NCBI GenBank assembly: GCA_018064665.1
Contig: JAGHUV010000001.1
Location: forward strand, 1-37,880
Source: Candidatus Crickella caballi
GTDB taxonomy: Bacteria > Bacillota > Clostridia > Peptostreptococcales > Anaerovoracaceae
Length of the DNA stretch: 37,880 nt
Reading direction: 5' to 3'
A program made the position numbers and the translations under genes. Each line of letters begins with the position of its first letter. Position 1 is the first letter of the stretch. Positions 7,534 to 14,249 of the stretch are shown one piece after another. The notes beneath the pieces were generated by a model, which did not search any database, was not told the DNA's origin, and saw only the letters and a program-made list of their open reading frames with translations.

Positions 7534-7932
7534 ATGGCTAAGACAATGTATCAGGCAACAGGCAGAAGAAAATCCTCTGTAGCAAGAGTTAGATTAGTAC
7601 CTGGCTCAGGCAACATTATCATCAACAAGAGAGATCTTGACACATACTTCGGCGAGAAGGATATCGTTAAGAACGAGGTTAAGAGACCTCTCGAGCTTAC
7701 AGAGACTGCTGGAAAGTTTGACGTTATCGCAACAGTTAACGGCGGCGGATTCACAGGACAGGCCGGAGCACTGAGACACGGTATCTCAAGAGCTCTTTGC
7801 GAAGTTGATGCAGAAGCTTACAGAGCAACACTGAAGGCAGCTGGATTCCTCACTAGAGACCCTAGAATGAAGGAAAGAAAGAAGCCTGGTCTGAAGAAGG
7901 CTAGAAGAGCATCACAGTTCTCAAAGAGATAG
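7534..7932 (+). CDS. rpsI: 30S ribosomal protein S9
   Basis: Predicted 132 residues, full length, with the conserved [16 protein letters not shown] start, the [19 protein letters not shown] core and the basic tail [18 protein letters not shown], whose final KR reaches the ribosomal P site. A strong AAGGAGG precedes the ATG. The 3' end of rpsI is a known integration site for mobile elements in Bacillota, and here the accessory island begins right after it; the gene itself is intact. Confidence 0.98.
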   Translation: MAKTMYQATGRRKSSVARVRLVPGSGNIIINKRDLDTYFGEKDIVKNEVKRPLELTETAGKFDVIATVNGGGFTGQAGALRHGISRALCEVDAEAYRATLKAAGFLTRDPRMKERKKPGLKKARRASQFSKR

Positions 7933-8020
7933 TCTCAAGGGCATTTCAAAACGCTGGAAACCTTGTTGTTACAGTGTTTTGGAGGTTATGGAAGTTGCAG
8001 CAAAGTCAGGATTTTATATC
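7933..8020. other. noncoding left flank of the island
   Basis: No gene is supported between the rpsI stop and the ACTTGCAAC repeats. A 69-codon ORF running through here crosses a terminator hairpin and lacks family features. The last 18 bases of rpsI (7915-7932, CAGTTCTCAAAGAGATAG) match 14 of 18 bases at 25917-25934, near the other end of the island. Confidence 0.4.
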
Positions 8021-8042
8021 CACTTGCAACGTACTTGCAACA
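8021..8042 (+). repeat. 22-bp direct repeat, left copy (tandem ACTTGCAAC)
   Basis: Two ACTTGCAAC units separated by two bases. The same block is found at 25861-25882, differing only in the two separating bases (GT here, AC there), 20 of 22 identical. It could be arm-type integrase sites or a duplicated end of an integrated element. Confidence 0.6.
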
Positions 8043-8066
8043 ACCAATTAAAAAAGATAATTTTTT

Positions 8067-8103
8067 AGAGGTGCATCCCGAACAAGGGAAGCACCTCTTT
8101 TTT
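8067..8103 (+). terminator. Rho-independent terminator upstream of the fic operon
   Basis: AGAGGTGC (8067-8074) pairs with GCACCTCT (8091-8098); an inner CCC..GGG extends the stem; a T-run follows. It may now terminate rplM-rpsI and insulate the island operon. Confidence 0.8.
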
Positions 8104-8214
8104 CGTCCTCTTAGATGTATCACTCAAGGCAGATGCACAAACGCAGTTGATGAATTGATAATGAAGTTCTGAAAATAGAATAATGAATATATTTTAATTC
8201 CGTCAAAAGAAATT

Positions 8215-8269
8215 CAATTCAGTCATTTGTTCGTAAATGACTGAATTGACATTGATAATGACTGAATTG
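8215..8269. promoter_or_regulatory. three operator-like AATGACTGAATTG sites at the fic promoter
   Basis: CAATTCAGTCATTT (8215-8228) and AAATGACTGAATTG (8235-8248) form a perfect 14-bp inverted repeat with a 6-base spacer. A third copy, AATGACTGAATTG (8257-8269), lies 22 bp after the second in the same orientation and falls within the -35/-10 spacer. This layout suits a repressor, perhaps the Fic protein with its C-terminal winged helix. Confidence 0.75.
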
Positions 8270-8280
8270 TTTTGTATAAT
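8252..8280 (+). promoter_or_regulatory. promoter of the fic-hsd operon
   Basis: TTGATA at 8252-8257, a 17-bp spacer and TATAAT at 8275-8280. The spacer contains the third operator-like copy, so a bound protein would block polymerase. Confidence 0.8.
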
Positions 8281-8310
8281 GCTATTAGAAACAAGAAGAA
8301 TGGAGAAAGT

Positions 8311-9366
8311 ATGCGTAATTATAATTTTGAAAAATGGGAAGACCTATTTACGAAAAATATAATATCGATGCTCACGCAGATTCATGAGTACAAGGGTGAA
8401 CAGAATTTGTTCATAGAGGCAAACCCTGATGCGCTCATTGAGCTGGTTGAGATTGCAAAAATTCAAAGTACCAAGGCATCAAATAGAATCGAAGGTATCT
8501 ACACAACAGACGATAGACTGCGTAAGATTGTTATGGACAAGACCATGCCTAAGACTAGAAGCGAGGAAGAAATTGCAGGCTACAGGGATGTGCTTAATAC
8601 TGTGCATGAAAACTTTGAGCATATTCCGATCATGTCATCTATTATTCTACAGCTTCATCGTGATTTGTATAAGTTTAACGGCGGAGAGACAGGTGGAAGA
8701 TTTAAGACAGCGGATAACATCATTGAAGAAACTGATGCTGAAGGAAATAAGGTGGTTAGATTCAGACCAGTGCCAGCCTGGGAAACTTCAGAATCATTAA
8801 ATGAACTTTGTGATGCATATGAGAGGACAATCAATGAACAGAAGGTAGACCCTCTTCTGATTATTCCAGTGTTCGTTCTTGACTTCTTATGCATACATCC
8901 ATTCAATGATGGCAACGGAAGAATGAGCAGATTGCTGACTCTGTTGCTGCTATATAAGGCAGGCTACATTGTAGGTAAATATATCAGCTTGGAGAAGATA
9001 ATAGAGAAGACGAAAGATACTTACTATGATGCTCTTCGGGAAAGTTCGCTGAACTGGCATGAAGGAACAAATGATTATAAGCCGTTTGTTGAATATACTT
9101 TAGGAATTATCCTTAATGCATATAGAGAATTCTCCGAAAGAGTTAATGTGCTGATTACAAAAAATCTTTCCAAGCCTGATCGCATAAGAGAGGTGATCAA
9201 GAGTAGGCTCGGAAAGATAACTAAACAAGAGATTCTCGAAGTGTGTCCGGATGTAAGTAAGACGACAATTGAAAGAACGCTTGTCAGATTACAGAAATCA
9301 AATGAAATAATTAAACTGGGCGGCGGACGTTATACTTCATACATTTGGAATAGAGAGGACGAATAA
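8311..9366 (+). CDS. Fic-domain protein with C-terminal winged helix
   Basis: Predicted 351 residues. The Fic active-site motif HPFNDGNGRMSR (residues 196-207) is complete, with catalytic H196; Fic enzymes usually transfer AMP from ATP to a protein hydroxyl. The N-terminal SNRIEG (57-62) fits the [S/T]xxxE[G/N] inhibitory helix of class II Fic proteins, with E61 as the inhibitory Glu. The C-terminus (about 300-345) is a winged-helix-like segment, TKQEILEVCPDVSKTTIERTLVRLQKSNEIIKLGGGRYT. An upstream in-frame ATG lies inside the -10 box, so the start is placed at 8311 after GGAGAAAG. The stop codon abuts the hsdM start, so it heads the type I RM operon. It may autoregulate via the three upstream repeats; target and role in defence are unknown. 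Confidence 0.9.
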   Translation: MRNYNFEKWEDLFTKNIISMLTQIHEYKGEQNLFIEANPDALIELVEIAKIQSTKASNRIEGIYTTDDRLRKIVMDKTMPKTRSEEEIAGYRDVLNTVHENFEHIPIMSSIILQLHRDLYKFNGGETGGRFKTADNIIEETDAEGNKVVRFRPVPAWETSESLNELCDAYERTINEQKVDPLLIIPVFVLDFLCIHPFNDGNGRMSRLLTLLLLYKAGYIVGKYISLEKIIEKTKDTYYDALRESSLNWHEGTNDYKPFVEYTLGIILNAYREFSERVNVLITKNLSKPDRIREVIKSRLGKITKQEILEVCPDVSKTTIERTLVRLQKSNEIIKLGGGRYTSYIWNREDE

Positions 9367-10869
9367 ATGATTACTGGAGAGCTTAAAAACAGAATTGATG
9401 GACTTTGGGATACATTTGCAGCGGGCGGACTGACAAATCCGCTGGAAGTAATTGAACAGATTACATACTTGATGTTTATCCACGACCTGGATGATGCTGA
9501 TAACACAAGAGCTAAAGAAAGTGCAATGCTAGGTCTGCCGTATAAAAGCATTTTCTCAGGTGAAGTTGAAATCGGAGAAAGAACTATAGACGGCAATCAG
9601 CTGAAGTGGTCAGTATTTCACGATATGCCAGCAGCTAAAATGTATTCTATCATGCAGGAGTGGGTATTCCCGTTTATCAAAGAACTGCATGGAAATAAAG
9701 AAAGTGCTTACTCAAAGTATATGGGCGATGCTATCTTCAAGCTTCCAACTCCACTTGTGCTTTCTAAGGTTGTGGATAGCCTTGATGAAATCTACAAATC
9801 AATGAGAGATGCGAAGGAGATGGATATCAGAGGTGATGTCTATGAATACCTTCTTTCAAAGATTGCATCTGCAGGTAGAAACGGTCAGTTCAGAACGCCT
9901 CGTCACATAATCAGAATGATGGTAGAACTTATGGATCCTGAAGCTGATGATGTTATATGTGATCCTGCCTGCGGAACATCAGGATTCCTGGTATCTGCAG
10001 CAGAGTATCTCAAGGAAACAAAGAAAGATGAAATATTCTACAACAAGGCCAAGAAAGAACACTACATGAATGGAATGTTCCATGGTTATGATATGGACAG
10101 AACAATGCTTCGCATTGGTGCAATGAATATGATGACTCATGGAATTGATAATCCGTTCATTGAATACAGAGATAGCTTGTCAGATCAGAATACCGACAGA
10201 GAGAAGTATTCGCTTATTCTTGCAAATCCACCATTCAAGGGTAGCCTTGATTATGATTCAGTAACACCGGATCTTCTTAAGATGTGTAAGACTAAGAAGA
10301 CAGAACTGCTCTTCCTGGCATTGTTCATTAAGATGCTTAAGGTTGGCGGAAGATGTGCGTGCATTGTTCCTGATGGAGTTCTGTTCGGTTCGTCAACAGC
10401 ACATAAGGCAATCAGAAAGCAGATCGTAGAAGAAAACAGACTTGAAGCTGTAATCTCAATGCCATCGGGTGTGTTTAAACCATATGCCGGAGTATCAACT
10501 GCGATTCTTATCTTCACAAAGACAGGACACGGCGGAACTGACAACGTATGGTTCTATGATATGCAGGCAGATGGTCTCAGCCTGGATGATAAGAGATCAC
10601 CAGTTAATGAAAATGACATTCCAGATATCATCGAAAGATTCCGGAATAGAGATAAAGAATTAGAAAGAGCACGTACTGAGAAATCATTCTTTGTAAAGAA
10701 AGATGAAATCAAGGACAATGACTATGACCTTTCAATCAACAAGTACAAGGAAGTTGAGTATGTGCCGGTAGAGTACCCATCAACACTTGAAATTATGACT
10801 GACATTCGTGAACTCGAGATGAAAATCGGTCAGGAGATGGACGAATTAGAAAAGTTATTGCAGTTATAA
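9367..10869 (+). CDS. hsdM: type I restriction-modification system DNA methyltransferase subunit M
   Basis: Predicted 500 residues, the usual HsdM size. It has an N-terminal helical HsdM_N region and an N6-adenine methyltransferase core with the SAM-binding motif DPACGTSGF (from D199) and catalytic NPPF (287-290). HsdM with HsdS methylates adenine at the target and forms the core of the HsdR2M2S1 complex. Its ATG immediately follows the fic stop, implying translational coupling. hsdS begins 24 bases after the stop, and the intervening leader is the first copy of a 25-bp repeat also found in front of the second hsdS. Confidence 0.96.
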   Translation: MITGELKNRIDGLWDTFAAGGLTNPLEVIEQITYLMFIHDLDDADNTRAKESAMLGLPYKSIFSGEVEIGERTIDGNQLKWSVFHDMPAAKMYSIMQEWVFPFIKELHGNKESAYSKYMGDAIFKLPTPLVLSKVVDSLDEIYKSMRDAKEMDIRGDVYEYLLSKIASAGRNGQFRTPRHIIRMMVELMDPEADDVICDPACGTSGFLVSAAEYLKETKKDEIFYNKAKKEHYMNGMFHGYDMDRTMLRIGAMNMMTHGIDNPFIEYRDSLSDQNTDREKYSLILANPPFKGSLDYDSVTPDLLKMCKTKKTELLFLALFIKMLKVGGRCACIVPDGVLFGSSTAHKAIRKQIVEENRLEAVISMPSGVFKPYAGVSTAILIFTKTGHGGTDNVWFYDMQADGLSLDDKRSPVNENDIPDIIERFRNRDKELERARTEKSFFVKKDEIKDNDYDLSINKYKEVEYVPVEYPSTLEIMTDIRELEMKIGQEMDELEKLLQL

Positions 10870-10892
10870 ATTCGGATTTGTAGGGATGATGA
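10868..10892 (+). repeat. hsdS leader repeat (site A), copy 1
   Basis: 25 bp identical to 13076-13100, with the core CGGATTTGTAGGGATGATGA. It spans the Shine-Dalgarno in front of hsdS and overlaps the end of hsdM. The GATTTGT(A/C)G(A/G)GATG portion resembles the central hsdS repeat. Confidence 0.85.
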
Positions 10893-10893
10893 G

Positions 10894-12048
10894 ATGGCAA
10901 AACTGATAGATATTACAGGCAAGGCTCTTGCGGGAGAATGGGGTTCTGATGATGAGACTGGTAACGGAGTACCAGTACTAAGAACAACCAATTTTACTAA
11001 TACGGGCGTTGTAGATTATAACAATGTGGTTACAAGAACCATCACAAAAAAGAAAATTGAAGAAAAGTACCTTCGTAAAGGGGACATTATCATTGAAAAA
11101 TCTGGCGGTAGTGATAAACAGCCAGTAGGCCGAGTGATTTATTTTGATGGACCAGATAATACCTATTTATTCAATAACTTCACAGGATTACTGAGGGTTA
11201 AAAATCAAGAGATATGGTATCCGCGGTATGTGTTTTATTCTCTCTTTTCAAACTATCGAAGAGGTGGAACAAGACCATATGAGAACAAAACCACAGGCCT
11301 TCATAATTTGAAAACAGATGATTATGTTTCTAGATATGAGGTGTCAGAAACTGATATGGCTACACAGATACAAATCTGTGACCGGCTTGATAGAATGTAT
11401 GGCATTATCAAAATGCGTCAGCAAGAGCTTCAAAAACTCGACGAGCTCATCAAAGCCCGATTTGTCGAGATGTTTGATGGAAAATATCCCGAGGATACAT
11501 TACTGCATCTATGTAATATTATTGATTATCGAGGTAAGACACCTGAAAAGGTTGAAAGTGGACTTCCGTTTATAACGGCTAAGAATGTCAAAATGCATTA
11601 TATGACATTGGAACCACGAGAGTACATATCCAAGGAGACATACGATAAGGTAATGGTAAGAGGCTTTCCAAAAGAGGGAGATGTTGTTTTCACAACAGAG
11701 GCACCGCTTGGAAATGTATGCAGAATTCCTCACTTTGATACGGAATTCTATATTGGTCAACGTATTGTAACTATGCAAACGGAAGCACTCAATCCGATCT
11801 ATTTGGAATATGCATTGTCCGATGATGAGTTCGTAAGAAAGTATATGAGTAAGTCATCTGGAAGTACAGTTACAGGAATTAGAGTGAGATTGCTGGAACA
11901 ACTAACAATTCCTGTGCCGCCAAGGGCTCTTCAGGATGAGTTCGCTTCATTTGTCAAACAAGTCGACAAATCTAAAGTTGTAGTGCAAAAGGCATTAGAC
12001 GAAACACAGTTGTTGTTTGATAGCTTAATGCAAGAGTATTTCGGATAG
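10894..12048 (+). CDS. hsdS: type I restriction-modification specificity subunit S (expressed copy)
   Basis: Predicted 384 residues with two target-recognition domains. TRD1 (about 1-165) is followed by a helix, MRQQELQKLDELIKARFVEMF; TRD2 (about 195-350) is followed by the C-terminal helix FVKQVDKSKVVVQKALDETQLLFDSLM. The two conserved helices set the TRD spacing and bind HsdM. It recognises a bipartite DNA target. The DNA encoding LIKARFVEMF and KQVDKSK is identical, including synonymous positions, to the second hsdS, while the TRDs differ, as expected when modules are exchanged by recombination. This is the likely expressed copy because it has both conserved helices and follows hsdM. Confidence 0.93.
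   Translation: MAKLIDITGKALAGEWGSDDETGNGVPVLRTTNFTNTGVVDYNNVVTRTITKKKIEEKYLRKGDIIIEKSGGSDKQPVGRVIYFDGPDNTYLFNNFTGLLRVKNQEIWYPRYVFYSLFSNYRRGGTRPYENKTTGLHNLKTDDYVSRYEVSETDMATQIQICDRLDRMYGIIKMRQQELQKLDELIKARFVEMFDGKYPEDTLLHLCNIIDYRGKTPEKVESGLPFITAKNVKMHYMTLEPREYISKETYDKVMVRGFPKEGDVVFTTEAPLGNVCRIPHFDTEFYIGQRIVTMQTEALNPIYLEYALSDDEFVRKYMSKSSGSTVTGIRVRLLEQLTIPVPPRALQDEFASFVKQVDKSKVVVQKALDETQLLFDSLMQEYFG
11446..11476 (+). repeat. hsdS central repeat (site B), copy 1
   Basis: 31 bp identical to 13617-13647, encoding LIKARFVEMF between TRD1 and TRD2. Its core GATTTGTCGAGATGTTTG (from 11459) is matched at 16 of 18 positions by the reverse complement of the 3' repeat at 11955-11972, so sites B and C are inverted relatives flanking TRD2. 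Confidence 0.88.
11955..11976 (-). repeat. hsdS 3' repeat (site C, inverted core), copy 1
   Basis: 22 bp identical to 14147-14168, encoding KQVDKSK. On the minus strand it reads GATTTGTCGACTTGTTTG, nearly the same as the central repeat core, so it probably is another recombinase target in opposite orientation. Confidence 0.85.
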
Positions 12049-12070
12049 TAAGGCGTAGCCGGTGTAGGAT

Positions 12071-12100
12071 GTCGGTATATTTTGAAAGGAGTGTACCGAT
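12071..12100 (+). promoter_or_regulatory. hairpin around the recombinase ribosome-binding site
   Basis: TCGGTA (12072-12077) pairs with TACCGA (12094-12099), placing the AAAGGAG Shine-Dalgarno in the loop and the ATG directly after the stem. This may limit translation of the recombinase. Confidence 0.45.
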
Positions 12101-13069
12101 ATGGATAATAAACTGGTTAACATACTGAATGAAATGGCTGAGTATCTTTCGATTCCTCAGATGAAAGTATTGCAAGAAACTTTGATTAAATATTTGTGCT
12201 ACGATGATGCGAAAAAGCAATCAATAGATAATTACGAATATCTCCAAATGTTTCTTGATGCCAAGCGAATTGAAGGTTGCTCTGAGAGAACAATAAAATA
12301 CTATGAAGATACAATCCGCCATTTCTTATCAAGGCAAGATGATACGATTCGCACTGTTACCACAGAGGAAATCAGATCATATCTTTCCTTGTACCAAGGG
12401 ATAAATAATTGCAGCAAGGTAACGGTAGACAATGTCAGACGAAATCTTTCGAGCTTTTTCTCCTGGCTTGAAGAAGAGGATCATATATTGAAGAGTCCTA
12501 TGCGGCGGATTCATAAAATCAAAACTAAGAAGCAGGTTAAAGATGTTATATCTGACGAGGAGATTGAGAAAATCAGAGATTGTTGTGACTCTAGCCGAGA
12601 TTTAGCAATGATAGATCTGCTGTACTCCACAGGTATGAGAGTTGGAGAACTGGTAAATCTAGATATAAGCGATGTGGACTTCGATGCAAGAGAATGTGTG
12701 GTTGCAGGCAAGGGAGATAAGGAACGAAAAGTTTACTTCGATGCCAAAACCAAACTTCATTTACAAACTTACTTGGATGAAAGAAAAGACTGCAATTCTG
12801 CGTTGTTTGTTTCTCTGAATGCTCCATATAACCGGTTGAAGATAAGCGGTGTAGAAATCAGAATTAGATCACTTGGCAAAGCTGCGAAATTAAGCAGAAT
12901 ACATCCGCATAAATTCAGAAGAACCATGGCAACAAGAGCAATAGACAAAGGAATGCCCATAGAACAAGTTCAGAAAATACTAGGGCATTCACAAATAGAT
13001 ACTACATTGCAGTATGCCATTGTAAATCAGAACAATGTGAAACTAGCGCATCAAAAGTTTATCTCCTAA
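12101..13069 (+). CDS. tyrosine recombinase of the hsdS locus (XerC-like specificity switch)
   Basis: Predicted 322 residues. An N-terminal SAM-like core-binding domain (about 45-130) precedes the catalytic domain, which holds the full set of tyrosine-recombinase residues: R180 (TGMRVGEL), the beta-hairpin Lys (GKGDKER), H270 and R273 (HPHKFRRT), H296 (LGHSQ) and the nucleophile Y305 (LQYA). Recombinases of this size and type are known beside hsdS in phase-variable type I systems, where they exchange TRDs between hsdS copies. Here it sits between two hsdS genes that point the same way. AAAGGAG precedes the start. Its function in hsdS switching is inferred from position and from the shared repeats; the alternative, an integrase of the whole island, is less likely. 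Confidence 0.93.
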   Translation: MDNKLVNILNEMAEYLSIPQMKVLQETLIKYLCYDDAKKQSIDNYEYLQMFLDAKRIEGCSERTIKYYEDTIRHFLSRQDDTIRTVTTEEIRSYLSLYQGINNCSKVTVDNVRRNLSSFFSWLEEEDHILKSPMRRIHKIKTKKQVKDVISDEEIEKIRDCCDSSRDLAMIDLLYSTGMRVGELVNLDISDVDFDARECVVAGKGDKERKVYFDAKTKLHLQTYLDERKDCNSALFVSLNAPYNRLKISGVEIRIRSLGKAAKLSRIHPHKFRRTMATRAIDKGMPIEQVQKILGHSQIDTTLQYAIVNQNNVKLAHQKFIS

Positions 13070-13075
13070 ATCTGC

Positions 13076-13100
13076 AAATTCGGATTTGTAGGGATGATGA
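13076..13100 (+). repeat. hsdS leader repeat (site A), copy 2
   Basis: 25 bp identical to 10868-10892; starts 6 bases after the recombinase stop and carries the ribosome-binding region of the second hsdS. Confidence 0.85.
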
Positions 13101-13103
13101 TGT

Positions 13104-14189
13104 ATGAAATTAAATGAGATATGTGAAGTGTATTCTGGTTATGCTCTTAAATCATTTAATGATGTTAAAGATGGGCTACCGGTTGTAAAGATCGGAAATA
13201 TACATACAGACGGAACACTTAATCTTGAAGAGTGCCAATATACAAGTGATGTTGTAAGTGAAAAGTATTATTCTCAAAAAGACGATATTTATATTGCTCT
13301 TTCAGGTGCAACAACTGGAAAAATAGGAAAAATGGACACTGCCGAAAGGTATGTAATAAATCAGCGAGTTGGAATTGTTAGGAAAAAATCTGATAATGTT
13401 CCACAAGAGTATATTAAATATTTTCTATTAAGACAGACTAATAGAATACTTCAAGATGCTGCAGGATGTGCACAACCTAATATCAGTCCAAAGCAAATTG
13501 CAGAGTATATAGTTCCAGATACTTCAGAAGAGAAGATGGTGGAAATCTGCAAGATTCTAGAAAAAACAAAGAATATTATTGATAGCCGCAAAGCTGAACT
13601 TATAGCATTAGATGAACTCATCAAAGCCCGATTTGTCGAGATGTTTGGTGACCAGAGAACAAATCCTTTTGAGATAACAAAGGGTACCTTAAAGGATGTT
13701 GCAGATATATATCTGGGATTAACACATACGCCAGAATATGTTGATTCGGGAAAACCTTTTCTTTCTGTTCGTGATATCAGTTCAGGCGTAATAGATTTTT
13801 CAAATTGTCATTATATTACAGAAGATGAGTTTTATTCTCTGCCCAAAGGAGCCCGTCCAAGGGAACATGATTTACTGTTTTGTAGGGTTGGAACTATCGG
13901 AAAACCAGTGATAATCCCCGAAGGAACTCCTGAATTTGGCACTTTTGTAAGTGTTGGTTTTCTACGCAAGAAAGATAACGTGCTTAACACGTACCTGAAG
14001 GCGTGGATGGAAAATGATTGCTTTATGGAGCAAGTTTATCAAAATGTCAAAGGGGCATCACAGGTTAATTTAAATACAGGATGGTTAAAAGAATTTGAAA
14101 TACTGATGCCATCAATGGAGATGCAAATTGAGTTTGATAACTTCTGCAAACAAGTCGACAAATCTAAATTTATCAATTACATTGCGTAA
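13104..14189 (+). CDS. hsdS: second type I specificity subunit S, C-terminally shortened donor copy
   Basis: Predicted 361 residues, with two TRDs (about 1-155 and 190-340) different from those of the first copy, and the same central helix LIKARFVEMFG. The protein ends soon after KQVDKSK with FINYIA, so it lacks the distal helix (VVVQKALDETQLLFDSLM in the first copy) that normally closes the HsdS ring. Homology stops exactly at site C, which suggests a cassette whose 3' end was defined by recombination. It has its own ATG and a copy of the leader repeat, so it might be translated, but it probably serves mostly as a TRD reservoir. hsdR starts 60 bases downstream. Confidence 0.9.
   Translation: MKLNEICEVYSGYALKSFNDVKDGLPVVKIGNIHTDGTLNLEECQYTSDVVSEKYYSQKDDIYIALSGATTGKIGKMDTAERYVINQRVGIVRKKSDNVPQEYIKYFLLRQTNRILQDAAGCAQPNISPKQIAEYIVPDTSEEKMVEICKILEKTKNIIDSRKAELIALDELIKARFVEMFGDQRTNPFEITKGTLKDVADIYLGLTHTPEYVDSGKPFLSVRDISSGVIDFSNCHYITEDEFYSLPKGARPREHDLLFCRVGTIGKPVIIPEGTPEFGTFVSVGFLRKKDNVLNTYLKAWMENDCFMEQVYQNVKGASQVNLNTGWLKEFEILMPSMEMQIEFDNFCKQVDKSKFINYIA
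13617..13647 (+). repeat. hsdS central repeat (site B), copy 2
   Basis: 31 bp identical to 11446-11476 at the TRD1/TRD2 border of the second hsdS. Confidence 0.88.
14147..14168 (-). repeat. hsdS 3' repeat (site C, inverted core), copy 2
   Basis: 22 bp identical to 11955-11976. Sequence similarity to the first hsdS ends here, and the reading frame stops seven codons later. Confidence 0.85.
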
Positions 14190-14249
14190 GCAGTTACAAT
14201 ATAAAACATTTATTAAATGGCCTATTTAGGCAAACACGAGGAATCAGAA

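Noticed and set aside
7963-8172. 69-codon frame after rpsI
   Set aside because: Runs through a terminator hairpin and the 22-bp repeat; no RBS or recognisable domain.
11509-11778. Possible inverted hsdS half-gene on the minus strand inside TRD2
   Set aside because: The translated minus strand has no HsdS-like helices or TRD features; both hsdS copies are on the plus strand.
12101-13069. Recombinase as the integrase of the whole island
   Set aside because: It lies between hsdS genes, far from both ends, with module-border repeats beside it; a specificity-switch role fits better.
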